Assembly: GCA_022842065.1 (NCBI GenBank)
Contig: JALHQH010000052.1
Coordinates: 21,549 to 85,548 of the forward strand
Direction of reading: 5' to 3'
Length of the DNA stretch: 64,000 nucleotides
Origin: Caldilineaceae bacterium
Lineage (GTDB): Bacteria > Chloroflexota > Anaerolineae > Caldilineales > Caldilineaceae
Shown here: one piece after another, positions 42,126 through 51,765 of the stretch
Layout: each line of letters starts with the position of its first letter
Numbering within the stretch: position 1 is the first letter of the stretch
Translations under genes and position numbers: made by a program
Notes under the pieces: generated by a model
What the model was told of the DNA's origin: nothing
The model's database searches: none
What the model saw: only the letters and a program-made list of their open reading frames with translations

Positions 42126-42776
42126 ATGAACTTATATCTAATTCGCCACGGTCAGAGTTTTGTCAATTTGCCGGACTGGGACGGGCGTAATTTTGACGAA
42201 GCGTTAACCCCGTTGGGGCTACAGCAAGCCGCGGCGCTGGAGGATTGGTTGTCTGATCATCTGCCCGCGCCCGATGTGATCTATGCCAGCACCATGCTGC
42301 GCGCGCGAGAGACCGCCGCCCATGTTGCCCGCGCCTATGACCAGGAAATTCGCTTTGACGACCGCCTGCGCGAGTTGGGCAATAACCGGCTCGACCACAC
42401 GATTTGGCCGCCGGAAGCGTTGCCTAATCGCTATGCCGAATATTGGGCTACGGCGCGTCCTTTTGCCCCGATTGTGCTGCCGAATGAGTTTAGCGAGACC
42501 TATATGCACTTTCGCATCCGGGTTGGCCTCTTTATTGAGGAGATGCTGGATCGCCACCGCGGCCAACGGATTATCGCCGTCTGTCATGGCGGCGTGATCG
42601 ATGCTGCCTTCGACCATGTTTTCAATGTGGGGCCGTGGCGGCGCTGTGAAGTGTGGACCCACAACACCGGTATCACCCACTTTGAACATATCGAACATGT
42701 CGGGCGTGAGGTCTGGCGGCTGCACGGCCATGACCGCACTGATCATCTGGCGCTGTTGGAGCAGGCCCGTGGCTGA
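42126..42776 (+). CDS. Histidine phosphatase family protein
   Basis: A 216-aa phosphoglycerate mutase-like phosphatase. The catalytic RHG motif is LIRHGQSF (His8) and the second His is in VCHGGVID. The C-terminal region with [14 protein letters not shown] is unusual for cofactor-dependent mutases, so a small-molecule phosphatase is more likely. ATG 42126 has AAAGGA 6 bases upstream. The downstream sulfatase begins 8 bases before its stop, so the two are translationally coupled. Confidence 0.88.
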   Translation: MNLYLIRHGQSFVNLPDWDGRNFDEALTPLGLQQAAALEDWLSDHLPAPDVIYASTMLRARETAAHVARAYDQEIRFDDRLRELGNNRLDHTIWPPEALPNRYAEYWATARPFAPIVLPNEFSETYMHFRIRVGLFIEEMLDRHRGQRIIAVCHGGVIDAAFDHVFNVGPWRRCEVWTHNTGITHFEHIEHVGREVWRLHGHDRTDHLALLEQARG

Positions 42777-44235
42777 GCAACCGAATATTCTCGTCATCAT
42801 GACGGATCAACAGAAGGCGACGGCCAGCCACCTCTATGGCAACCTTTTTTGCGAAACGCCTAATTTGCAACGGCTGGCCGATGAAGGGGTGCTTTACCAG
42901 CATGCCTTTACCCCCCATCCACTCTGTGTGCCGGCGCGCATTTCGTTTTGGACGGGCAAATATCCGCATCAACATGGTGGCCGGCGCAACGAGACCCTGA
43001 TGCCCAAAGGCGCAACCCACGCCTGGCAAAGCTGGAAAAGGGCCGGTTATACCACCGGCCTGATCGGCAAAAATCACTGTTTTGTCGAACCCGAGGATCT
43101 GGATCTCTTTGACGTTTGGTGCGAAATTTCCCACGGTGGCCTGCCGGTTGACCCTACCACCAAGGGCATGGATTGGTTTCGCCCCATCAAGGGCATCAAC
43201 GTGGCTCACGAACTACGCCACACGATGACCCTGCAGAATCCGCGCTTTGCCTATGCCACTTCGGATTTTCCGCTGGCAGATTATTCGACTGGCCTGGTGG
43301 CTGGGCAGACAGTGCGCTTTCTAGAAGAACAAGGCGATAAACCCTTTGCGCTCTGGGTCTCTTTTCCCGATCCACATGAGCCGTGGGTCTGTCCGGCGCA
43401 GTATGCCGCACTTTTTGGGCGTGAAAAGATTGCGTTGCCCCCTTGGCGCGACGGTGAATTCGCCGGACCAGAAGTGCCGGAACGTAACCGCGTGCTCTAC
43501 GAAATGTTGGGCATTCGCCAGGATAACCTTGATGATCTCTATGGGCTACTCGCAGTTTACTATGGCATGGTACGGTTTATTGACGACAGCGTGGGTCAGA
43601 TCCTCGATGCATTAGACCGGCTAGGGCTGCGTGACAACACCATCGTCGTCTTCTGTTCCGACCACGGCGATTTTATGGGCGAACATGCCATGCAGTGCAA
43701 AGGGGGCGTCTTCTATGACTGTCTCACCCGTGTGCCGCTGATCGTCTCCTGGCCCGGTCAGTTGCCACAGGGGATCGTTGATGAGAGCATGGTCAACTTG
43801 ATCGATGTCGTACCGACCTTGTTGGCATTACAAGGCATGGCAATTCCGCCCACCATGCAAGGGAGACCATTGCCAACGGTAACGAACGCCGCGCCCCGCG
43901 ATGCCACCTTTGCCGAATATGGCGCGGGTGGCCCACCTTTTCGTCTGGCCGACCTGGAAACGCTGGAAAAGCCGTGGGGACGGCGCGCGTTGATCCAATC
44001 GCTGCGCCCGCGCGAAGCCGAAGGGCGACGCAAAATGGTGCGCACGCACGCGTGGAAATATGTCCACGATCCAATGGGTGATCAGGATGAATTGTATGAT
44101 CTGGTCAATGATCCGTGGGAATTGGTCAACGTGGTAAATGAACCTCAACACCTGGGCGTGTTGGCGGAAATGCGGTTACGTCTGGCCGACTGGGCGATTG
44201 CAACCGAAGATCATCAGCCCGTGCCGCTGCCCTGA
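42769..44235 (+). CDS. Type I sulfatase (arylsulfatase-like)
   Basis: A 488-aa sulfatase. The formylglycine motif is LCVPARISF with Cys53-x-Pro-x-Arg57, and metal ligands include Asp13 (IMTDQQ) and the DHGD segment ([10 protein letters not shown]). No signal peptide is evident, so it is probably cytoplasmic and may act on small sulfated sugars or be a phosphonate/choline-sulfatase relative. The start is GTG 42769, overlapping the phosphatase gene; the upstream open frame lies inside that gene. The Cys must be modified, for example by the anSME encoded at 1-347. Confidence 0.9.
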   Translation: MAEQPNILVIMTDQQKATASHLYGNLFCETPNLQRLADEGVLYQHAFTPHPLCVPARISFWTGKYPHQHGGRRNETLMPKGATHAWQSWKRAGYTTGLIGKNHCFVEPEDLDLFDVWCEISHGGLPVDPTTKGMDWFRPIKGINVAHELRHTMTLQNPRFAYATSDFPLADYSTGLVAGQTVRFLEEQGDKPFALWVSFPDPHEPWVCPAQYAALFGREKIALPPWRDGEFAGPEVPERNRVLYEMLGIRQDNLDDLYGLLAVYYGMVRFIDDSVGQILDALDRLGLRDNTIVVFCSDHGDFMGEHAMQCKGGVFYDCLTRVPLIVSWPGQLPQGIVDESMVNLIDVVPTLLALQGMAIPPTMQGRPLPTVTNAAPRDATFAEYGAGGPPFRLADLETLEKPWGRRALIQSLRPREAEGRRKMVRTHAWKYVHDPMGDQDELYDLVNDPWELVNVVNEPQHLGVLAEMRLRLADWAIATEDHQPVPLP

Positions 44236-44258
44236 CGCAACAGGTTTGATCAGCGCTG

Positions 44259-44696
44259 CTATGGCCAATATGCCTCATCTAGTAACTGTTCAATCCGATA
44301 GGGACAAGTGTCAGGAAAGGTCGTGCGCGGCAACCCTGTTTCGCGCACGGCATCCTTGACCGCATAAGGATATGCCTCGGCAATTAGCTCGTTGATCTGC
44401 GCCCGCAAGGTTGGACTTTCAGCCAGGGCCTCATCCAAACGATTGCGCTGTTCGGCGATGGTATTGCGCCAACTCCTTGTCAAAAACGCAGGACGCCGTT
44501 GATACGTTAGTTTGAGTAAATGCATGATCAACACACCCAGCCGGCTTTTTACCTCGCGGCGGTCGTTGCGGCCCAAGCTCTCGATCTCTTCAGCGATCTG
44601 TTGCCAATCTAGCTTTTCCCACTCTTCTTCACGTAGTAATTCCGCCTGCTTTTGTGACCAAGCATAGAAATCAGTTTTATAGAGTGATGCCGTCAT
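44259..44696 (-). CDS. DUF29 family protein
   Basis: A 145-aa protein of the DUF29 family, common in cyanobacteria and Chloroflexi. LYKTDFYAWSQKQAELLREEEWEKLDWQQIAEEIESLGRNDRREVKSRLGVLIMHLLK is the family signature, followed by SWRNTIAEQR and a C-terminal YPYAV...TFPDTCPYRIEQLLDE. Function is unknown; some members occur near toxin-like or nuclease genes. It is convergent with the sulfatase (23-base gap). Confidence 0.9.
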   Translation of the reverse strand: MTASLYKTDFYAWSQKQAELLREEEWEKLDWQQIAEEIESLGRNDRREVKSRLGVLIMHLLKLTYQRRPAFLTRSWRNTIAEQRNRLDEALAESPTLRAQINELIAEAYPYAVKDAVRETGLPRTTFPDTCPYRIEQLLDEAYWP

Positions 44697-44796
44697 GGTT
44701 CTATTCCTAGGTAAACGATATAATACAGCTTATGCAATGGACTCCGTTACTTTAGCAAAAATCATGGGTTTTGGCAATAGTTGCGTGATCTACCAG

Positions 44797-45735
44797 CTAT
44801 GGCCGCACCAACAGTACCGACCGCTCACACTGCGCAATGATCTGCCCAGCCAGGTCGTCGAGCAACAGATCGAGCCAACCCTCTTGCGTGTGGGCACCGA
44901 TGACCACAAGGTCGTAGTCACCACTGCGCGCTTCATCCATAATCTCATCGACAACAAAACCGTGGCGCACTTTGGCCGCCGTCTGCAAGGGCAGCCGTTC
45001 TAACATGCGCAGATCCTGGAGCAGCCATTCGCCTTCGACGGCATGTTCGCGGATCAGCGTCTCGGCATCAGCGTAGAGTTGATTATTATCAATGCGCGGG
45101 CCGGCGGCGATCTGTGACATCACATGTAGCACCGTCACCACGGTCTCTGGCCCTAAGACTGGCTTTAACTGCCGTAAAAAGTGGTGAGAGAGGGAGGGCG
45201 AATGCGCGCCACTGTCACAGAGCAGGATGCGCCGCAAGGGGCGCCCTGCGCCGCGCGCCACAATCAGCGAACAGGGTACCCGTTCGGCCACATCGAGTAC
45301 CGTCGAGCCGAGCAAGAGCGACATCAGGCGATTGGCCCCGCTTTCGCCGATGATCACGAGATCGTGTTTGCCGGTGGTCGCAGCGGTGGCCACCGTTTCG
45401 GCAATGCGGCCCACGCCCACGCTACCCGGCGGCGTGGGTAGATCACTTGGCCAGGTCGCCTGGGCTGCGGCCAGAATAGCTTCGCCCTTGGCGCGGCTGT
45501 TGCGTGTTGTGGCAACAGTCAACAGCGTGGGGCGGACAGCACCTTTGCCGGCCGCGGTCAACTGTGCGCCCACTTGTAGCGCCGCTACGGCCTGGGGTGA
45601 GCCGTCAGTCGCGATTAGAATGCGCAGGACATTCATGGTTGTGCTATCGTGATTGGGATTTTCGGCCTTGGGACTCTCGTTTGGTAGATCTGACACGGCT
45701 TCCACTGTCGGTGATTCTAAAATGGCACTAATCAT
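44797..45735 (-). CDS. Universal stress protein with two Usp domains
   Basis: A 312-aa tandem UspA protein. Domain 1 (about residues 37-160: RILIATDGSPQAVAALQVGAQ...DLVIIGESGANRLMSLLLGSTVLDVAERVPCSLIVAR) has the G-2x-G-9x-GS type ATP-binding pattern. Domain 2 (about 165-312) starts RRILLCDSGAHSPSL, ends YDLVVIGAHTQEGW...AQCERSVLLVRP and lacks part of the ATP motif. It is downstream of and probably co-transcribed with a Na/Pi-cotransporter-like gene, 14 bases away. Start could be ATG 45735 or ATG 45633. Confidence 0.88.
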   Translation of the reverse strand: MISAILESPTVEAVSDLPNESPKAENPNHDSTTMNVLRILIATDGSPQAVAALQVGAQLTAAGKGAVRPTLLTVATTRNSRAKGEAILAAAQATWPSDLPTPPGSVGVGRIAETVATAATTGKHDLVIIGESGANRLMSLLLGSTVLDVAERVPCSLIVARGAGRPLRRILLCDSGAHSPSLSHHFLRQLKPVLGPETVVTVLHVMSQIAAGPRIDNNQLYADAETLIREHAVEGEWLLQDLRMLERLPLQTAAKVRHGFVVDEIMDEARSGDYDLVVIGAHTQEGWLDLLLDDLAGQIIAQCERSVLLVRP

Positions 45736-45749
45736 AGGATTGGTTAACT

Positions 45750-46883
45750 TTATAGTAACATGAGCAGGAGTGGCACCACAAAGATGCTGATCATAAAGAA
45801 GGCTAAGTTGCGTTTACGGCGCGTGACCCAGTTGACAAAACCAAGCATGGCACGCTCATAGCGGCGGTAGCTGGTGGCCAGAATGATCATCGAAACGACG
45901 GTAATGCTCAACATCTCGGCTAGCACCACGGTAAACGCCGCGGGATGACTAATCAACAGCGAAGCGACCAGGGTGTCGATAAAGGTAGTGATGTTCGCCC
46001 CCATAATGTAGGGAATCACATTTTCACGGCGAATAAAGCCGCGGTTGCTTAGTGGCACCAGAATACTGAGTGAAACGCTGACCGACATCGAGATTGTGGT
46101 AATCCCCGCCCCCAGCAGAAACATTACCCACGGGCGGTAGACCATGCGTGAGACGCGCCCGACCTGGCTCTCTTTAAGCGTCATCTGTGGCAGGCAGTGG
46201 TCAAAGAGATTGAAGCTGACCATGATGATCCCCAGCCCAACCAGAAAAAGTGACCACGACGGCAGTGTGCCAGTAATGAGATTAACCACCGGACCAAAGA
46301 TCGCATCCAACACCGAATCCAGGTGACCACCTGTCCCCATGCGCAGCCCATCAAGCAGCCCACTCTGGAGCATGGCAATGCCCACGACAAGGCCCATGAT
46401 ATAGGTGGTAAAGGTCACCGAGAGCGAAAGCAGCCCCATGCCCAGCCCGGAAGATTGGTCGTTGCCGCGCATGACATAGATAAAGCCGATGAAGAGCACA
46501 ATAAAGCTGGCGCCAAAGCGGCTACCGGTAATCATCGTAAAGGTCGACGTCGCGGTCAGCGCGCCGGCATCCAAGAAAGTGAGCGCTGCTGCCGCCACCG
46601 GCGAGCCACTCATAATGGTATAGGCAAAGAGCCAGCCAAAGCCCAGGCTGTTGGCTGGGTTGTTGACCTGAAAACTGTCGCGCACCAGCGGAATGAGGCT
46701 ATGCGCGCCCTCCTTCATCAGCAGGATAGCAAGGATAAAGAGCGCCAGGCTGGTCAGAAAGAGCAACACTTTGCTCACCTGGATTTTGGCCAACAGGCTG
46801 CCGAACACCTGCCAGGAAGTGCGTTCGGCTGGGACTCCTTCACCTTCCATGGTTGATGACTCCACTGTTAACGGTTTTTCCAT
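45750..46883 (-). CDS. Na/Pi cotransporter family-like membrane protein
   Basis: A 377-aa membrane protein with about nine helices. Two inverted-repeat-type segments, GSPVAAAALTFLDAGALTATSTFTMITGSRFGASFIVLFIGFIY and GAGITTISMSVSVSLSILVPLSNRGFIRRENVIPYIMGANITTFIDTL, match the PF02690 Na/Pi-cotransporter repeats. It may import phosphate or another anion with sodium. I choose ATG 46883 because AAGG lies about 8 bases upstream; 46931 and 46907 are alternatives. The universal stress gene follows 14 bases later. Confidence 0.8.
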   Translation of the reverse strand: MEKPLTVESSTMEGEGVPAERTSWQVFGSLLAKIQVSKVLLFLTSLALFILAILLMKEGAHSLIPLVRDSFQVNNPANSLGFGWLFAYTIMSGSPVAAAALTFLDAGALTATSTFTMITGSRFGASFIVLFIGFIYVMRGNDQSSGLGMGLLSLSVTFTTYIMGLVVGIAMLQSGLLDGLRMGTGGHLDSVLDAIFGPVVNLITGTLPSWSLFLVGLGIIMVSFNLFDHCLPQMTLKESQVGRVSRMVYRPWVMFLLGAGITTISMSVSVSLSILVPLSNRGFIRRENVIPYIMGANITTFIDTLVASLLISHPAAFTVVLAEMLSITVVSMIILATSYRRYERAMLGFVNWVTRRKRNLAFFMISIFVVPLLLMLL

Positions 46884-46998
46884 AAATTTGCCTTCATTCA
46901 ATGCCATCCCTACCCCACGCACGCCACGCATGCTTTGATTGTAGCCTCATCCCGCAGCGGTAAACTATACCAGCGGTTGTCATACGTTAGCTAGATCT

Positions 46999-47119
46999 TG
47001 TTGCGAAACACGATTTCTACCGCGAAGGTCGCCAAGAGCGCGAAGGTTCGCCAGAGAAAATCCTTTGCGAAACTTTGCGGCCTTCGCGTTCTTGGCGGTA
47101 ATCAAGCGCTTTCGCAACA
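46999..47119. repeat. Inverted repeat with CGCGAAGG/CGCCAAG words
   Basis: Outer arms 46999-47008 and 47110-47119 are perfectly complementary. Inner arms made of CGCGAAGG-type words repeat with about an 18-base period. Confidence 0.8.
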
Positions 47120-47265
47120 GAATATGATCGAATAAAACGATACCGCAAAAGATTCAGCTTGTGTCAGCCATTTTGTTGAGATATCGCATCATCATACCGG
47201 CTTTTGTCGTAGCGCAACCTTTCAATTGCTTTGCAGTTTCGCCTTTGCCTTCCCTTTCAAGCCGA

Positions 47266-47295
47266 TTGTACAGTGGGCGGATCTATTGTTATAAT
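47266..47295 (+). promoter_or_regulatory. Candidate promoter of the FAD/Fe-S oxidase gene
   Basis: TTGTAC (47266-47271), an 18-base spacer and a perfect TATAAT (47290-47295). The transcript would begin just before the 47315-47414 array, placing that hairpin in the 5' leader of the gene at 47462. Confidence 0.5.
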
Positions 47296-47314
47296 TTGAA
47301 CAAATGACTGGCAG

Positions 47315-47414
47315 TAGATAGGTACATCGGTAAATCGGTAGATAAGTAAATCGGTAGACAAGGATTAGCTAACCGATGTACCGATGTACCGATGTACCGA
47401 TGTACTTATCTACC
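47315..47414. repeat. Period-8 inverted array with GGTAAATC-type words
   Basis: Left units GGTACATC, GGTAAATC, GGTAGATA, AGTAAATC; right units are GATGTACC repeats. The 20-base segments 47337-47356 and 47395-47414 pair at 19 positions. The same words occur at 60300-60404. Confidence 0.9.
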
Positions 47415-47461
47415 GCTCTACCTCCCTCCCCACCTAATTTTTTGGAAAGAGATCCGTTTCT

Positions 47462-50400
47462 ATGGCAACGATCACGCTCGAACGCCCGCAAAGTGCGCAG
47501 CCCAATCCTGCGCAGGCTGATACCCATGACCTTGTCGCTGAACTGAGCCGTGTGGTGCGCGGCGAAGTACGCTTTGACCGCTATACCCGGATGCTCTACA
47601 GCACCGACGCTAGCCTCTACCAAGTGCAACCCGTGGGGGTGGTGATCCCCAAGGATGCGGACGATGTGCAGGCCACGGTGGAGATCGCCGCCCGCCATCA
47701 GGTCCCAATTCTGCCGCGCGGCAGTGGCAGTTCGCTCGCCGGCCAGGCCATCGGCGCGGCGGTGGTGATCGATTTTAGTAAGTATATGAACGGCGTCCTC
47801 AACGTGGATGCCGAAGCGCGCACAGTCACAACGTTGCCCGGCATCAGTGTGGCGGTGCTTAACCGCCAACTGGGCAAACACGGGCTGATGTTGGGGCCAG
47901 ATCCGGCCAGTGCCGACCGCGCCACCGTTGGCGGCAGCGTGGGCAACAATGCCACCGGTAGCCACAGTATTCTCTATGGCATGATGGCGGACAATGTGCT
48001 AGGCGCGCAAGCGATCCTGAGTGATGGTTCACGCGTTGATATTGCCGGGCTTGATGCGGCGGGGCTGGCCGCTAAGGGGCGGGGTGATTCGCTGGAAGCG
48101 CGGATCTATCGCGAAATTCCACAACTGGTTGAGCGGATTACGCCGGAAATTTTGGCGCGTTGGCCCAAACATTGGCGGCGCGCTTCGGGTTATAATCTGG
48201 ATCGCTTGGCTGCGGCGCTAATGCCCCCAGGCGAGCGCAACAAACTCAGCTTTGACACCCGTTTCCGCCCACCCATGAGTGATCCGGCGCGCATCGAACG
48301 TTTCAACCTGGCTCAACTGCTCACCGGCAGCGAAGGCACCCTCGCTGTGCTGACTGCCGTAACTTTGGGACTTGTACCAAAGCCGACCCGTACCGGGCTG
48401 GCGGTGATCCACTTTGATGGGGTGGTGGAAGCCTGCGCCACGATTCCGACGATTTTGGAAACGGATCCGGCCGCGTCTGAACTGCTCGACAAACAGTTGC
48501 TCGATCTGGCACGTCTGCAGCCGGAATGGGCGAAAAAGATCCACTTTGTCGAAGGTGACCCGGCCGCAGTCTTGCTCACCGAATATTATGGCGAAACCGA
48601 AGCCGAAATTGTCGCCAAGATTGCCCACCTGGATGACCATCTTCGCAAACATGGTTACAAAGGGACGATCCTGCGTGTGCTCGACCAGGGCAAAGTGGCC
48701 GAGGTCTGGAGTGTGCGCAAGGCCGGCCTCAACATCCTCATGGGCCGCCGCGGCGATCACAAGCCGATCACCGGCATTGAAGATGTCAGCGTCCCCCAGG
48801 AGCAGTTGGCCGAATATCTGCAACGCATCCTCGATTTCTGTCTCAAGGAAAACCAGATCGGCGAAGTAGCCGTCTACGCCCACGCCTCAGCCGGCTGTCT
48901 GCATGTGCGCCCGCTGCTCAACATGAAGGATGGCGCGGATATCGCCAAGTTGCGCGCGGTTGGTGAATATGCCAGTGATCTGGCCGTCCAATACAGCGGC
49001 GTGATGAGTGGCGAACATGGTGACGGCTTTGCGCGCAGTATCTACAATGTCAAACTCTTTGGCGAGAGTCTCTATGGGGCGATGCGCGAGGCGAAAGCGA
49101 TCTTTGATCCCAATAACCTGATGAATCCCGGTAAAATTGTCGAAGGCCCTTCGCCCACTGACAATCTGCGCATGGGGCCAAATTACCATACGATTGAGTT
49201 GCAGACAGTCTTTGATTGGGGTGCCGATGGCGGTTATGCCCCGGCGATTGAGATGTGCAACGGCGCGGGGGTCTGCCGCAAATTGGGGGCCGGAACCATG
49301 TGTCCCAGCTACATGGCGACGCGCGATGAACATGATACCACCCGCGCCCGTGCCAATGCCCTGCGCAACGCGATGGCCGGTCGCATCTCACCGGAAGAAC
49401 TCTTTTCGACCGAGATGTATGGGGTAATGGATCTCTGTTTAGGCTGCAAGGCATGCAAAAGCGAATGCCCCTCCGCCGTGGATATGGCGAAGATCAAAGC
49501 TGAATATCTGGTCCACTACTATCGCCAGAACGGGCTGCCCATTTTCAATCGCCTGATGGGCTGGCTACCAACGATCAACGCTCTGCTCTATCGCCTGCCC
49601 CCAGCCTTTATCAGCCTGACCAACTGGGGCATGAAAACCGGATTAGCCAAAGGGTTACTGGCCCAAATCGGCATCCACCCGGAACGCGATCTACCCACCT
49701 ATGCCCCGCAAACCTTTGCCGCCTGGTTCGCCGCCCAGCGCATCAGCAACCAACCGCCGGCCGCAACCAGCCGCACGGTGATCCTCTTCCACGACACCTG
49801 GACCAACTACAATGAAACCCATGTCGGGGAAGCAGCGGTGCGCGTCCTCACTGCGGCGGGCTACGACGTGCAACTGGCTAACGGCCGCAAGTGCTGTGGC
49901 CGCCCCCTGATCACCGGCGGGCAGGCGGATAAGGCGAAGCCCTGGATCGATCACAATGTGGCGCTCTTAGCCCCCTTTGCCCAGGGGGGCATTCCAATCA
50001 TCGGGATCGAGCCAAGCTGCATCCTCACCCTGCGCGATGAATACCGCACCCTGGCCAGCGATCAACACCGCGCCGACCTGTTAGCGCGTAACTGTTTTAC
50101 CTTTGAAGAGTTTGTGATCCGGGAAGCGGCGGCAGGAAACTTTAACGCCCAATGGCGCGCCAATCCCGGCCAAGCACTGCTCCACGGCCACTGTCACCAG
50201 AAGGCATTGGTGGGCAACGATGCCAGTGTAGCGGCCCTAAAGTTAGCGGGTTATCGGGTAGAGACGATTGCCAGTGGTTGCTGTGGCATGGCCGGTGACT
50301 TTGGTTATACGACTGATCATTACCCAGTCAGCCAGGCGATTGGCGAGGACCGGCTCTTCCCGGCAGTGCGCGCGGCGGGGCCGGAAAGTGTGATTGTCGC

Positions 50401-50491
50401 CAGCGGCACCAGTTGCCGCCACCAGATCGAAGACTTTACCGAGCGGCGGCCCATGCACATGGCAGAGGCACTAGCCGCGGCGTTGGCTTAG
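47462..50491 (+). CDS. FAD-linked oxidase fused to Fe-S (CCG) domains: GlcD-GlcF/D-lactate dehydrogenase-like
   Basis: A 1009-aa fusion. Residues about 20-530 form the FAD_binding_4/FAD-oxidase C module (LPRGSGSSLAGQAIG, DPASADRATVGGSVGNNATGSHS, GEHGDGFARS). Then come two [4Fe-4S] ferredoxin-like sites (CNGAGVCRKL...MCPSY and CLGCKACKSECPS) and a heterodisulfide reductase-type CCG domain with RKCCGRPL and ASGCCGMAG. Such proteins oxidise D-lactate, glycolate or D-2-hydroxy acids and pass electrons to a quinone or other carrier. GAAAGAGA precedes the ATG. Confidence 0.92.
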   Translation: MATITLERPQSAQPNPAQADTHDLVAELSRVVRGEVRFDRYTRMLYSTDASLYQVQPVGVVIPKDADDVQATVEIAARHQVPILPRGSGSSLAGQAIGAAVVIDFSKYMNGVLNVDAEARTVTTLPGISVAVLNRQLGKHGLMLGPDPASADRATVGGSVGNNATGSHSILYGMMADNVLGAQAILSDGSRVDIAGLDAAGLAAKGRGDSLEARIYREIPQLVERITPEILARWPKHWRRASGYNLDRLAAALMPPGERNKLSFDTRFRPPMSDPARIERFNLAQLLTGSEGTLAVLTAVTLGLVPKPTRTGLAVIHFDGVVEACATIPTILETDPAASELLDKQLLDLARLQPEWAKKIHFVEGDPAAVLLTEYYGETEAEIVAKIAHLDDHLRKHGYKGTILRVLDQGKVAEVWSVRKAGLNILMGRRGDHKPITGIEDVSVPQEQLAEYLQRILDFCLKENQIGEVAVYAHASAGCLHVRPLLNMKDGADIAKLRAVGEYASDLAVQYSGVMSGEHGDGFARSIYNVKLFGESLYGAMREAKAIFDPNNLMNPGKIVEGPSPTDNLRMGPNYHTIELQTVFDWGADGGYAPAIEMCNGAGVCRKLGAGTMCPSYMATRDEHDTTRARANALRNAMAGRISPEELFSTEMYGVMDLCLGCKACKSECPSAVDMAKIKAEYLVHYYRQNGLPIFNRLMGWLPTINALLYRLPPAFISLTNWGMKTGLAKGLLAQIGIHPERDLPTYAPQTFAAWFAAQRISNQPPAATSRTVILFHDTWTNYNETHVGEAAVRVLTAAGYDVQLANGRKCCGRPLITGGQADKAKPWIDHNVALLAPFAQGGIPIIGIEPSCILTLRDEYRTLASDQHRADLLARNCFTFEEFVIREAAAGNFNAQWRANPGQALLHGHCHQKALVGNDASVAALKLAGYRVETIASGCCGMAGDFGYTTDHYPVSQAIGEDRLFPAVRAAGPESVIVASGTSCRHQIEDFTERRPMHMAEALAAALA

Positions 50492-50496
50492 ACCTA

Positions 50497-50557
50497 AGCG
50501 TAGGCTGAGCTTGTCGAAGCCGGAGCCGTTCCGGCTTCGACAAGCTCAGCCTACGCT
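50497..50557. terminator. Perfect 28-bp hairpin between convergent genes
   Basis: Arms 50497-50524 and 50530-50557 are fully complementary with a 5-base loop (GCCGT). Core words GGCTGAGCTTGTCGAAGCC resemble a repeat I remember as common in many bacterial genomes. It should terminate both the oxidase and fur transcripts. Confidence 0.85.
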
Positions 50558-50578
50558 CTATCTGCGTTCATTGCTGTG

Positions 50579-51001
50579 CTATCGCGCCTGACAGGCGGCA
50601 CATAGCCCATAAAATTCCAGCAGGTGGCTCTGGATCTGGAAGCCGAAGCGTTCGGCCAATTCGCTGGTCATCTGGTCGGCGACGCACTGATCAAAGTCGA
50701 CGACGAGGCCACAGGTCGAGCAGACGAGGTGATGGTGGCCGCCTTCGGCACGGATGTAGGTGGGGCCATGTTCGCCTACATAGATCGGGCGCACGATGTT
50801 GAGTTGGGTCAACAGTTCAAGGGTGCGGTAGACGGTGGCGCGGCCCAATGCCGGGTGAATCGCCTGCGCGCGCGCGAGGATCTCGGCTGGTTCCAGATGT
50901 TCCCCTTCCTGGTCGATCACCTGGAGCACGGCCAAACGTGCCGGGGTTAGCTTGTAGCCGGCAGTGCGCAGTTGCTGGACGAGTGAATGCGTGGTTGTCA
51001 T
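50579..51001 (-). CDS. Fur family transcriptional regulator
   Basis: A 140-aa metal-dependent repressor. A winged helix (residues about 10-85: GYKLTPARLAVLQVI...GRATVYRTLELLTQLNIV) is followed by the dimerisation domain with GGHHHLVCSTCG and a second CAAC pair, which together form the structural zinc site, plus regulatory His residues. Zur, PerR or Fur specificity cannot be decided. The promoter places the -10 box 6 bases before the ATG (leaderless) and an inverted repeat overlaps the -35 box, suggesting autoregulation. Confidence 0.92.
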   Translation of the reverse strand: MTTTHSLVQQLRTAGYKLTPARLAVLQVIDQEGEHLEPAEILARAQAIHPALGRATVYRTLELLTQLNIVRPIYVGEHGPTYIRAEGGHHHLVCSTCGLVVDFDQCVADQMTSELAERFGFQIQSHLLEFYGLCAACQAR

Positions 51002-51007
51002 GGGTTA

Positions 51008-51046
51008 AGTGTACACCAAAAGTAGCGGATTGATCAAGCAGATCAA
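51008..51046 (-). promoter_or_regulatory. Leaderless fur promoter with overlapping inverted repeat
   Basis: On the minus strand: TTGATC (51037-51032), an 18-base spacer and TACACT (51013-51008), then 6 bases to the ATG at 51001. The inverted repeat TTGATC-AAGCA-GATCAA (51030-51046) covers the -35 box, so a bound repressor, possibly Fur-type, would block RNA polymerase. Confidence 0.55.
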
Positions 51047-51174
51047 CCGGACAATTTGAGTTGCACGAATCGCTGCTCCATGCGACAATGGCATCATCGC
51101 ACACGGTGTATACTTGGCTATGTCATCGATGGCCAACCGCAGGATAAAGGCGCAGACCACAAAGGAGCAAAACA

Positions 51175-51765
51175 ATGGCGATGCCGGTAGCGGGTGATCA
51201 AGTACCTCGATTGGGGAACATGGTGACGCGTACGCTGGGCCGCGCACTGTTCGCCCTTTTGGGCTGGCGCGTTGAGGGGCAGTTGCCCAATCGGACTAAA
51301 TTTGTCGCCATTGGTGCCCCCCATAAATCTTACTTTGATGTCGTAATTGGTCTATCCGTGGTCGTCGCCCTTGGCCTGCGCGTTAACTGGATGGCCAAAC
51401 ACACTGCCTTTAAGCCCCCTTTTGGTGCGATCATCAAACGACTCGGCGGTGTCCCGATTAACCGCACGGCCAGCGCGAATGTCGTCGACCAGATGGTGCA
51501 AAAGATACAGCAGGCGAGCCGGATCATTTTGATTGTCATGCCGGAGGGTTCGCGCAAACAGGCCGGTGTCCCGGTTAGCGAATGGAAGACCGGCTTTTAT
51601 TACATTGCGCTGAACGCGAACGTCCCCATTCTCCCCGTTTTTATTGACAACCCCGGCAAACGGGTCATTTTTGGCCCCACCTTGACCCTCAGTGGTGACA
51701 AAGCGCAAGACTTAACCCAACTCCAAACGTTTTATACAAATCCTGGGAAGGAAATTCCGGCATGA
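51175..51765 (+). CDS. 1-acyl-sn-glycerol-3-phosphate acyltransferase-like (PlsC family)
   Basis: A 196-aa membrane-associated acyltransferase. The catalytic H-x4-D motif is APHKSYFD (His50, Asp55), and the phosphate-binding block is MPEGSRKQ with a preceding GGVPINR. It is short, like the LPLAT family used for lysophospholipid or sterol-lipid acylation in bacteria. AAAGGAG lies 8 bases before ATG 51175. Its stop overlaps the lactonase start as ATGA, so the two are coupled. Confidence 0.88.
   Translation: MAMPVAGDQVPRLGNMVTRTLGRALFALLGWRVEGQLPNRTKFVAIGAPHKSYFDVVIGLSVVVALGLRVNWMAKHTAFKPPFGAIIKRLGGVPINRTASANVVDQMVQKIQQASRIILIVMPEGSRKQAGVPVSEWKTGFYYIALNANVPILPVFIDNPGKRVIFGPTLTLSGDKAQDLTQLQTFYTNPGKEIPA

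Larger units (their letters stand above)
46884..47461. other. Spacer with two different inverted-repeat elements and a promoter
   Basis: No gene is visible. It holds an inverted element at 46999-47119 (outer arms TGTTGCGAAA/TTTCGCAACA; inner CGCGAAGG and CGCCAAGA words pairing with CCTTCGCG and TTCTTGGCGG), a likely promoter at 47266-47295, and a period-8 array at 47315-47414. Confidence 0.6.
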
